From contig RECJ01000158.1 of assembly GCA_007694115.1 (NCBI GenBank), positions 1-34,211 on the forward strand: a stretch of DNA of 34,211 bases, given 5' to 3'. The DNA is from Leptolyngbya sp. DLM2.Bin27 (GTDB taxonomy: Bacteria > Cyanobacteriota > Cyanobacteriia > Phormidesmidales > Phormidesmidaceae). Shown in pieces: positions 1-7,176 of this stretch. Made by a program: the position numbers and the translations under genes. Below the pieces are notes generated by a model. That model saw only the letters and a program-made list of their open reading frames with translations, did not search any database and had not been told where the DNA came from. How positions within the stretch are numbered: the first letter of the stretch is position 1; every line of letters begins with the position of its first letter.

Positions 1-28
1 GTAATCCCCTCACCCCTAACCCATCACC

Positions 29-92
29 CAGCACCCCTCACCCCTCACCCCTCACCCTTCACCCTTCACTCTTCACCCCTTCACCCACTCCC
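29..92. repeat. Heptanucleotide tandem repeat (STRR-like)
   Basis: Six consecutive 7-base units run from 32 to 73: CACCCCT three times, CACCCTT twice and CACTCTT, followed by degenerate copies up to the end of the anti-sigma gene. This is the short-tandem-repeat class described from filamentous cyanobacteria. It sits directly 3' of the anti-sigma stop codon. No hairpin or coding potential is evident. Confidence 0.8.
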
Positions 93-878
93 CTACGACT
101 GACTCCGCAGCACCAAATCTCCGGCTGGAATGGGTGGATCGACTCGGTTTTCGGCGGTAACCAGCATCTGCACGGGGCTGGCTGTACAGGCGGCATCGGG
201 TAAGGCCCACTGGTGGGTGTCTTGGCGGGTTGCGGGGTCGAACTGGCCGCAGAAGACGGGGTCGCTGTCGACTAAGGCCCAAAGGCGGTAGACCTGTTCG
301 GTGGGCAGGGAGGGTAGGTCGGTGGTGACGATCAGCGCGGTCTGGTCGGCGGGGCTGATCACCAGGCGGGCGGTGGCGTCTGGTTCGGCTTCGGTGCCGT
401 CTAGGGTGTAGAGGTGGTTGGTAGATTGGCTAAAGCTGGCCACCACGGCTTCTTGCTGGAGTAGGGCTAGGCGCAGACGCTGGTTTTCTTGCCAGGTCAC
501 GGCCAGGGCCAGGGCGGTGACCACCCAGCCCAGCCCCAGCAGCAGTTTGCCCCAGGGGATGGGGGGGCGGGTAGGGGGTGGGGGTGAGGAGGCAGTGAGG
601 GCAGGTGGGGAGGCCGGGGTGACTGCTTGGGCGGTGGTGGATTCGGTGACGGCGGTGAGGATGCGATCGCGCAACCGCGACGGCGGCTCGACTGGGGCTA
701 GGCCCAGGGGCAGCACATCCCAGGTGCCTTGCAGGGCCTCTAGCTCGGCGGCTACCTCGTCCCCTACGGTGGGGTCGTCGAGCCACTGCTCGACCAGGGC
801 GATTTCGGCCTCGTCTACGTCGTCGAGTACGTACCCGGCGAGGAGTTGTTGCCAGTTTTCAGGAAGGGAGGTGGACAT
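93..878 (-). CDS. Membrane anti-sigma factor (RskA-type C-terminal domain)
   Basis: The 261-residue protein has an N-terminal helical segment (about 1-75), a Pro/Ser/Thr-rich linker (about 88-109), one membrane helix (about 112-129) and a C-terminal domain (about 160-261) with the YRLWAL...G.F motifs of anti-sigma-K (RskA) domains. It lies downstream of the ECF sigma gene in the same direction, as expected for a cognate anti-sigma factor that holds the sigma factor at the membrane. The N-terminal region lacks the His-x3-Cys-x2-Cys zinc motif of ZAS anti-sigma factors, so it would be a zinc-free type. Start is the ATG at 878. The partner assignment is inferred from adjacency. The inducing signal cannot be read from sequence. 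Confidence 0.85.
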   Translation of the reverse strand: MSTSLPENWQQLLAGYVLDDVDEAEIALVEQWLDDPTVGDEVAAELEALQGTWDVLPLGLAPVEPPSRLRDRILTAVTESTTAQAVTPASPPALTASSPPPPTRPPIPWGKLLLGLGWVVTALALAVTWQENQRLRLALLQQEAVVASFSQSTNHLYTLDGTEAEPDATARLVISPADQTALIVTTDLPSLPTEQVYRLWALVDSDPVFCGQFDPATRQDTHQWALPDAACTASPVQMLVTAENRVDPPIPAGDLVLRSQS

Positions 879-894
879 GGAGGGGAGGGTGGTG

Positions 895-1015
895 GGGTGG
901 TGGGATGGATGGGATGGGTGGGATGTAGGGGCAGACCTACGTGTCTGCCCTCGGGGTATGGCGGGTGGATGGCTGGGGGGTGAATAGGTCTACCCCTACC
1001 TAGGGAATGCAAAAA
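895..1015. repeat. Sigma/anti-sigma spacer with interspersed hairpin repeat
   Basis: The 137-base gap between the two genes contains G-rich direct repeats (GGGATGG units, about 898-928) and a hairpin at about 930-957 whose arms are GGGGCAGAC and GTCTGCCCTC. The hairpin is the simple form of the element that is expanded at 9241-9326. It could affect anti-sigma expression by sitting inside the presumed operon. Confidence 0.6.
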
Positions 1016-1618
1016 TTAGGGTAATTCCCGGTGGGTTTGGTGGGTTTGGAGTAGGGTGCGCAGGCGGAGGAGTCCCTGGCGGCAGCGAGATTTGACGGTG
1101 CCCAGGGGAATGCCGAGCTGGGCGGCAATCTCAGACTGACTGAGGCCTTGAAAGTAGGCGATCTCTAGCACTTGGCGCTCGGTGGCAGGGATCTGGTCGA
1201 GGGCGGCGCGCAGCTGCTGGCGCTGTTCTTGTAGGGTGGCGTGGTCAACGGGGCTAGCAGCAAAACTAGAGGCCTCGCTAATGCGCTTAAACCGCTGGAG
1301 AATTTTGGCCCGCCCGCTGGTGAGGCGCAGGCGGTCAATGGCACGGGAGCGGGTGTAGGTGGCCAAGTAGCTGCCGATGCTGCCCCGATCGGGGTTGTAC
1401 TGCCGCCGCTGCCAAAAGTTGAGAAACACCTCCTGGGTGAGGTCTTCGGCTTCGCTGGGATTGGCCAGTATTTTGAGGGCCAGGGTGTAGACCATAGATG
1501 AGTAGCGGTCGTAGAGGGTGGCGAGGGCATCGGTATCGCCCGCCCAGAGACGGCTGACCAGATCGCGATCGCTAACTGGCTGGGGCGTCATAGGGTCTGG
1601 GATCGAGGGTAGCGGCAT
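1016..1618 (-). CDS. ECF-type RNA polymerase sigma factor
   Basis: The 200-residue protein has sigma-70 region 2 at about 30-100 (LYDRYSSMVYTLALKIL, then DLTQEVFLNFW, the core-binding and -10-binding helices) and region 4 at about 140-195 (ERQVLEIAYFQGLSQSEIA, then GTVKSR helix-turn-helix). Regions 1.1 and 3 are missing, which is the ECF/group 4 architecture. It precedes the membrane anti-sigma gene by 137 bases on the same strand. The start taken is the ATG at 1618; a second ATG at 1591 is also possible, as neither has a clear ribosome-binding site. Target promoters were not identified. The divergent ferritin-like gene is the nearest candidate target, by inference only. Confidence 0.92.
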   Translation of the reverse strand: MPLPSIPDPMTPQPVSDRDLVSRLWAGDTDALATLYDRYSSMVYTLALKILANPSEAEDLTQEVFLNFWQRRQYNPDRGSIGSYLATYTRSRAIDRLRLTSGRAKILQRFKRISEASSFAASPVDHATLQEQRQQLRAALDQIPATERQVLEIAYFQGLSQSEIAAQLGIPLGTVKSRCRQGLLRLRTLLQTHQTHRELP

Positions 1619-1948
1619 AGACGATGCGTTAGAAATACGACTCAGGGCGGCTAGGTGGATGGGCAGGGATAGGGCTGTGGGCCAACGTCAACAGCCTGGT
1701 CAATGGTCAATCACGGGGGGCGGAACCGACAACTTTCAAACTTTAACCTTCAAACTTCAAGGCGGCTGAGTTGCCATCACCGGGCCTGTTTGCCAGCCAG
1801 GGGCCAGGGGTGAGGCCATCGCTAGGTAAAAACTCTCCAGGCAAAAAGATAGACCCTGCCCCCATCCAGTGATCGGGGTCAGTCGTAGTTGTGCTGGGTG
1901 CTTGAAATCACAAGGCCCGCTTAAGACGTTAGCGCAAAGGATACTGCT
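1619..1948. other. Divergent intergenic region with degenerate heptads
   Basis: This region separates the sigma gene from the ferritin-like gene and should carry promoters for both. At 1731-1761 it holds 7-base-period units (AACTTTC, AAACTTT, AACCTTC, AAACTTC). A purine-rich AAGGAT sits 8 bases before the ATG at 1949 and is a plausible ribosome-binding site. I found no convincing ECF promoter pair by eye and no open frame worth calling. Confidence 0.5.
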
Positions 1949-2611
1949 ATGAATCATGACCTGATGTCCGCCGATCGGTTTCGCCCAGGGGTTTCTCGAC
2001 GACGGGTGCTGGTCGGCGGTGCGATCGCAGGCCTAGCTGGCAGCCTAGGTTTCTCGGCCCTGACCAAAAATGCGGCCCAAGCCAGCAGCCACGACAGCGC
2101 CGCCGCCAACGATGTCGAAATTCTCAATGGGGCGCTCTACTACGAGCACCAGGCGATCTGGGCCTACAGTGCCGCCGCTGGCGGCCTCAGCGACACCGAC
2201 GTGGGTAAGGCTGTACTGGCCATTGCCCTGGCCAACCAGGCCGACCACAAGGTGCATCGCGACGTGCTCAGCCAGGTGATTATCGACCTCGGCGGCGAGC
2301 CAGTGATGGCCGAAGCCAGCTACGACCTCTCGGTCTATCTAGACAATGGCGATGGTGGCCTCGACTCTGATGTCAACATCGCCAAGCTGGCTTTGGCCCT
2401 AGAGACCGATGCCGCCATCGCCTACGCCAACGAAGTCGCCCTGCTCAAGACCCCAGCGTTGATCACCGCCGGGGCCACCATCGCCTCTGCCGAGGCAGCC
2501 CACGCCACCACCATTCGCGCGGCGTTTATTTCCCTCGGGGTCGAGATCGACTACGTGCCCGCCCCCTTCGTCAGCGCCGACACCCGCGACCAGTGGGTGA
2601 TCAAGGTGTAG
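1949..2611 (+). CDS. Tat-exported ferritin-like domain protein
   Basis: The 220-residue protein begins with a twin-arginine signal: SRRRVLV at 16-22, a hydrophobic stretch to about 38, and a likely AQA cleavage site at 43-45. The mature part is four-helical, with acidic/His metal-ligand candidates: YYEHQAIWAY near 68, ADHKVHRD near 100, ALETDAAIAY near 150 and SAEAAH near 185. This fits the Ferritin_2 family (ferritin-like domain), so a periplasmic di-iron or structural role is likely; the actual activity is unknown. Start is the ATG at 1949, preceded by AAGGAT. It converges on the next gene with only 12 bases between stop codons. It is divergent from the sigma/anti-sigma pair, which makes it a candidate regulon member. 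Confidence 0.85.
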   Translation: MNHDLMSADRFRPGVSRRRVLVGGAIAGLAGSLGFSALTKNAAQASSHDSAAANDVEILNGALYYEHQAIWAYSAAAGGLSDTDVGKAVLAIALANQADHKVHRDVLSQVIIDLGGEPVMAEASYDLSVYLDNGDGGLDSDVNIAKLALALETDAAIAYANEVALLKTPALITAGATIASAEAAHATTIRAAFISLGVEIDYVPAPFVSADTRDQWVIKV

Positions 2612-2623
2612 CCCCGGCCGTCG

Positions 2624-5600
2624 CTACGCCTGGGGCGAGATCGCCGCCACCTCCGCCGACTCGGCGATGGGCTGCCAGTCGCCGTCGGGGCTGAGATAGC
2701 CCACCTCCGCCACATAGATCCGATCCCACTGGGGAATGGGCAGATACCAGTCTTGGGCAAAGTCGTCGCGGCAGAGCTGCTCGGCCACCGCATCGGGCAG
2801 GGGCGCATTGGTGGCGTGGCCGGTGACATCGTAGAGGCGTAGGGTCATGGTGGTGCCGCCCTGCGCTTGGGCCCGGGTGCGATCGCTGCCGTCAATTTGC
2901 CACACCGCATAGAAGCGATCGCCCTCGCGATCCACCGACAGACGAATCCAGCTAGCGGGCTCAGGTTCATCCGGTTCAGCGGGCGCGGCAGTGACCGCCG
3001 CCGCCCCAAAACTATCGGGGGAGCTAGGCGGAATGCTGGCCAATGCGGCGACCACCTCCGGCGGCAGTCCCTCTAGATCAGCGCCGGCATGGTCGGCGAC
3101 CGACTGGGGCGGCGGCACATAGTCGCCCGGCTCCACCGGTACCGGCGGCGGCACGGGCAAGGGGGCTGGGCGCAGGGGAGGCATGCCGTCGACCGGGGCC
3201 GCCGCCCCACGGTTTTCTGGAGGCAGCTCGGCAGTCTCTGGATTCTGATTGGCATCTAGATCGGCGGCCTTGCCCAGATGAATCTGGCTGATCAGCTGAT
3301 CTTCGAGCGGGCTGAGGGTTAAGCCAGTGCCCATTGCTGCCCCCGGTTCCGGCTCAGCGGTCACCCTGGCGGGCGGCACCGACCCAGCGGGGGTGCCGCT
3401 GGGCACCCCTAAGTCGGCGGTTTCATCGTCGGGGGGCAACGGCCCAGCCGTAATGGCAACCGCTCCGGTAGCGCCACTGTTGGCCACCCCGGCCCCTTCG
3501 GCCTGGCTGGGCAGGCCCGCCGCCTCGGCGGCCAAGGCCGGAGGCACGTCTTCACCGCCGAAGTTCTGGCCAAAGCTCTGGCCAAAAAGTTCCACATCGG
3601 CGGAGGGCAGCCCCTGCACGACGCGCTGCAGCTCTAGGGGCACGTCGGGATCGCCATCGGCGGACGGATACTCTGACTCCATCGACCCAATTTCTTCCCC
3701 CGACGATCCCCAGTCCGACCGCTCCCCCTCACTGGGGTATGGCAGGGGAGTCAGCCCGGCTGCTGAGCCAGGAACTGCGGTGGTGAGGGCTGCGGCTCGA
3801 TCAAAGCAGGTCTGGGCTTCACCCTGGCGACCTAGATTAACCAGGGCCTGCCCCTTGCCCCTCCAGGCATCGGCGGCGGTTGGGTCTAGCTCCAGGGCGG
3901 TGTCAAAGCAAAAGATCGCCTCTTCGTAGCGCCCCATGGTGCTCAGCAGCTGGCCTTTGCCCACCCAGGCTTCAACCCCGCTGGCATCTAGCGCCAGGGC
4001 GGCGTTAAAGCTATCCATCGCGTCATTGGCCTCGCCCAAGAGCGCCAGGGCGATACCCCGCTGGGCCTGGGCCTGGGCCGCAGTGGCGTTGAGACCCTGG
4101 GCTGGCACCCCCGTAGCCTCGGCTTGGCTGCGCTCGGCCTCGGTAGCCTCCACCGCCCGGTTGAAATAGATCAGCGCCCTGTCGTGGCGGTCTGCCTGGA
4201 TCAGGCGGCGGCCCTCGGCTAGGTCAAGGCGGGCTTGCTCTAGCTGGCTGGGGCTGTTTGCGGCAAAGGAGTCGCCACCGCCCGGCACTAGAGCGGCCTC
4301 GGGGGGCAGCAGGCCCGCCTCGCCCACCTCAGGCAGCTCTCCTGGTCCCAGGGTAGCGGGGGGGCGACCCACCGCTGAGAAGTCAATACCTGCCCCTGGG
4401 CCGGGGGTGAGGTCGGCCTCCAGCAGGTCGTCGTCGCTGTCGCCGCTGTCGTCGTCGTCACGCTTGCTACCCAGTAGCGCCCCGACAATGCCCGCCACGA
4501 GCAGCAGCGCCGGAATTGCCGCCAGCATCCACCAGGTGCTGGGGGGCAGGTTCTGCAGGCGTTGCCAAAAGTCACCTGTAGCGGTGCCGGGGTCGGCCTC
4601 GGTGGCGGCTCCAGGCTCAGCCGCCAGGCCAGCACCATCGGCAATCAGGTCCCCCTGGCTGTCGCGCCGGGCGATATTGCGATCGCGGTCGCCCACCACC
4701 AGCTGCCCTGCGGGGGTGTAGGCCAAAGAGGCGGCGGGGGCATCGAGCGACACCGGGTCAGCCAGGCGCGGGGTGCCATCGGCGGCCCACAGCTGGAGGG
4801 TGCTATCGGCCCCGGCGGTGGCCAGGGTGCCGCCATCGGGGCTGTAGGCCACGGCGCTAACCAAGCCCTCGTGGGCCTGAATGGTTTCGCCCCGGGGTTG
4901 CAGGGTGGATCGATCCCAGTTGCGCAGGGTGCCGTCGCCCCCGGTGGTGGTGATCACCTGGCCGTCGGGGCTGCTGGTAATGTTGGTCACCCCGCCCTGG
5001 TGAGCCTCGGCATTCTGCCCGGCGGCGGTGCCGTCGGCATTCCAAAAGCCCAGATCGCCGCCGCTGCCGCCCGAGATCAGTGCCTGCCCCCCGGCGGGGT
5101 AATGGAGGGCCTGCACTGGCCCCTCGTGGGCGGCGATGGGGGCACCCAGGGAGCTGCCGTCGGCCAGGGCCAAGCGCTCTACGGCGGCCAGTGTCCAGCG
5201 CTCTACGGTGCCGTCAGCATTGCCGCTGGCCAGGGTTTGACCATCGGGGCTGATGGCCAGGGCCAAGATCGGCCCGCCCTGCCCTTGCATCGGCTCTCCT
5301 AGGGGCGTACCGTTGCGATCCCAGCGGCGCAGGGTGCCTTCGGCCCCGCTAGAGACCACGGTTTGACCATCGGGGCTGACGACAATGGCAGACACCGCCC
5401 CCCGGTGGGCATCAGCGATCTCGGTGCCGGTTGGGTTGCCCTCGGCGTCGAGCCATTGCAGCTGGCCGGTTTCGCTGCCGCGCACCATATAGCGCCCGTC
5501 GGGGGCCAGGGCCACGCCGCCGGGCAGCTGGCTGGCCCCGACGGTGACGTTGGCGCTGGCGATTTGCTGGGCTGCTGCGATGGCGGCCTGGCCCTCGTCG

Positions 5601-6436
5601 CTGGTGGCAAAGCCTAAAAAGGCCTCCACGGGCAGGCTGGGCTCGCCCTGGTAGATGTAGTTGCGGGGTTGGGAGTAGGGGTAGCGGTCGTCGTCGGGCA
5701 GGGTGTTGTGCAGGCTCAATGGCCGCACGGCAGCTTGCCCCAGCACTTCGGATGCGATCGCATAGCTGATGCCATCGTTGCCCAGCTCGCGTACCACCGC
5801 AGCGGTGTCGTCTGTCTCCACCTCGACTGCGTTATCGCCGGTTTCAAAGGGCTGATTACTAAAGATTTCGTAGTCGGCCAGGGCCAGTCGAGTCGAGCTG
5901 TCGGCGGGGCGATCGACAAAGCGGATCGGCAGGTTGGGGCCACCCACCTCGGCCCAGTTGGTGATGTCGCCCCGAAACATGGCGGCAAAACTCTCAAAGG
6001 TCAGATCCCCCTCAAAGGGGTGGTCGCGACCCACAATGATGGCGATTTTTTCCCGCGTCACCGGAATCGAGGTGAGTTCAGGGTCTTGCTCGGCTTCGCT
6101 GAGCGCCCGCCCCAGGGCCGCCAGGTCAATGTCACCGGCTTGGAGGGCCTGCAACGCCTGCTCATCGCCGCTGGTCGAGGCCGTCACCTCGGTGTCGGGG
6201 TAGCGCTGCTCAAACGCCGATCCCAGGCTCTGGTTGAGGCCCAGCATCGACGGATCGCCATCAATGGTGACCGTGGTGCCGGGGGCAACCGTCTCTAGCT
6301 GGTCAAAGGTCGGGGTGGGTGTTGCCAAAATTTGAGCCAGCAGCGGCGAGTTAGCCCTGAGCGTATGCATAGGTAGCGTGGCTACGGTGCTGACTACGGC
6401 CAGCAGAGCCAGCGAAGACCTACGGTGCTGATTCAT
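2624..6436 (-). CDS. PBP-like/WD40/TM/TPR/DUF4912 multidomain membrane protein
   Basis: The 1270-residue protein has five modules. Residues 1-35 look like a signal peptide or anchor. Residues about 50-300 resemble a PstS-type substrate-binding protein, with GDPSMLGLNQ near 60, ALGRALSEAE and RPADSSTR at ligand-contact positions. Residues about 304-605 form WD40 repeats (recurring SPDGQT...S.G.DGT...W). A membrane helix lies at about 634-657, followed by a basic then very acidic stretch (KRDDDD). Residues about 725-885 hold TPRs (ALIYFNRAVE, AIFCFDTALELDP). A Pro/Glu-rich linker leads to a DUF4912 domain at about 1160-1265. With an exported N terminus, the binding and WD40 domains would be periplasmic and the TPR/DUF4912 part cytoplasmic, which suggests a sensor or scaffold. 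Ligand and output are unknown. Start is the ATG at 6436. Confidence 0.85.
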   Translation of the reverse strand: MNQHRRSSLALLAVVSTVATLPMHTLRANSPLLAQILATPTPTFDQLETVAPGTTVTIDGDPSMLGLNQSLGSAFEQRYPDTEVTASTSGDEQALQALQAGDIDLAALGRALSEAEQDPELTSIPVTREKIAIIVGRDHPFEGDLTFESFAAMFRGDITNWAEVGGPNLPIRFVDRPADSSTRLALADYEIFSNQPFETGDNAVEVETDDTAAVVRELGNDGISYAIASEVLGQAAVRPLSLHNTLPDDDRYPYSQPRNYIYQGEPSLPVEAFLGFATSDEGQAAIAAAQQIASANVTVGASQLPGGVALAPDGRYMVRGSETGQLQWLDAEGNPTGTEIADAHRGAVSAIVVSPDGQTVVSSGAEGTLRRWDRNGTPLGEPMQGQGGPILALAISPDGQTLASGNADGTVERWTLAAVERLALADGSSLGAPIAAHEGPVQALHYPAGGQALISGGSGGDLGFWNADGTAAGQNAEAHQGGVTNITSSPDGQVITTTGGDGTLRNWDRSTLQPRGETIQAHEGLVSAVAYSPDGGTLATAGADSTLQLWAADGTPRLADPVSLDAPAASLAYTPAGQLVVGDRDRNIARRDSQGDLIADGAGLAAEPGAATEADPGTATGDFWQRLQNLPPSTWWMLAAIPALLLVAGIVGALLGSKRDDDDSGDSDDDLLEADLTPGPGAGIDFSAVGRPPATLGPGELPEVGEAGLLPPEAALVPGGGDSFAANSPSQLEQARLDLAEGRRLIQADRHDRALIYFNRAVEATEAERSQAEATGVPAQGLNATAAQAQAQRGIALALLGEANDAMDSFNAALALDASGVEAWVGKGQLLSTMGRYEEAIFCFDTALELDPTAADAWRGKGQALVNLGRQGEAQTCFDRAAALTTAVPGSAAGLTPLPYPSEGERSDWGSSGEEIGSMESEYPSADGDPDVPLELQRVVQGLPSADVELFGQSFGQNFGGEDVPPALAAEAAGLPSQAEGAGVANSGATGAVAITAGPLPPDDETADLGVPSGTPAGSVPPARVTAEPEPGAAMGTGLTLSPLEDQLISQIHLGKAADLDANQNPETAELPPENRGAAAPVDGMPPLRPAPLPVPPPVPVEPGDYVPPPQSVADHAGADLEGLPPEVVAALASIPPSSPDSFGAAAVTAAPAEPDEPEPASWIRLSVDREGDRFYAVWQIDGSDRTRAQAQGGTTMTLRLYDVTGHATNAPLPDAVAEQLCRDDFAQDWYLPIPQWDRIYVAEVGYLSPDGDWQPIAESAEVAAISPQA

Positions 6437-6598
6437 GGCGATACCCGGGGGCGATACAAGAGTCTGCTAAAGGATACATGGAGATGCAGGGGTTGAATCG
6501 ATTTCTTGGGCCAGGGCGGGGGGCTAGGATAGCCAGCCGCCCCCCGGAGCCGGCCCCCGGCCCCCGCCAAATCGCGATAAGCTGATAACGGCTCAACT
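6437..6598. promoter_or_regulatory. Divergent promoter region with G/C-rich hairpin
   Basis: This 162-base gap separates two divergent genes. At about 6515-6548 a G-run (GGGCGGGGGGCT) faces AGCC followed by CCGCCCCCC, forming a strong imperfect hairpin. Its role is unknown; it could separate the two promoters. No clear promoter boxes are seen. Confidence 0.4.
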
Positions 6599-6619
6599 TT
6601 GCTTATCTTCAGGCGACCC

Positions 6620-7072
6620 ATGGCATTTCGCAGCATCTTTACCGCCCTTCTGATCGCAGGCCTTTGGCTGCTCAGCGGCGTTGGGCTCACGGCCCAAGCG
6701 CTGACCCCCATCGAGCTGAGTGATGTGGGCTATATCCCCTGCCCGCCTGAGTATGCCGACGGCATGGTGGCCGCTGGCTCCCTTCGAGAGGCCAACTGTT
6801 TTTTAATTACCGGAAAAGCCATCAACCGCTCGGGCAAGCCGGTGATCGATGTCGATATTTTTGGCCGGATTTTTGACGCCAACGACAACCCGGTGATGCA
6901 AAACCGGGGCCGATTGGGGGGCATTCCCGAAGTGCTGCCGGGGGAGAGTGAATTTGAGCTGCGTATCTCGGTTGCCGCCAACCAGCCGGAGCCGTTGAAA
7001 TTAAAGCAGTTTAAGGCCTCAGGTTTCTCTGGCAAGGTGCGGGGTCTGAGCGGAGACGCCATCAATCAATAA
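6620..7072 (+). CDS. Small secreted protein, FxLYD-like, function unknown
   Basis: Starting at the ATG at 6620, the protein has about 150 residues; a TTG at 6599 is in frame but adds only a non-signal-like extension. It opens with a signal peptide (MAFRSIFTALLIAG..., cleavage near TAQA at about 24-27). The mature part has ITGKAINRSGKPVIDVDIFG and LPGESEFELRI, the pattern of small beta-sandwich domains (FxLYD type) that handle protein contacts outside the membrane. Two cysteines (CPPE and NCFL) could form a disulfide. It lies between two WD40 proteins and is divergent from the larger one. I do not recognise a specific function. Confidence 0.7.
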   Translation: MAFRSIFTALLIAGLWLLSGVGLTAQALTPIELSDVGYIPCPPEYADGMVAAGSLREANCFLITGKAINRSGKPVIDVDIFGRIFDANDNPVMQNRGRLGGIPEVLPGESEFELRISVAANQPEPLKLKQFKASGFSGKVRGLSGDAINQ

Positions 7073-7092
7073 ACTCGAAAGCTGATGGTGAC

Positions 7093-7176
7093 GGGGGTTA
7101 GTAGTCTAGGGTACGAGGTTTAAGGTTCACGGTTTGAGGTTTGCCGTGAACCTTAAACCGTGAACCTTAAACCTTA
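7093..7176. repeat. Opposed heptad arrays forming a hairpin
   Basis: Four 7-base units (GGTTTAA, GGTTCAC, GGTTTGA, GGTTTGC, 7117-7144) are followed immediately by four units in the reverse sense (7145-7172). GGTTTAAGGTTCACG at 7117-7131 is a perfect 15-base inverted repeat with 7145-7159. It lies between two convergent genes and overlaps the kinase stop codon, so it could act as a bidirectional terminator, though it has no U-tract. Confidence 0.75.

Noticed and set aside
4562..5302. 246-codon plus-strand open frame
   Set aside because: Antisense to the WD40 region of the 1270-residue protein; its Gly/Ala-rich repeats mirror the WD40 codons.
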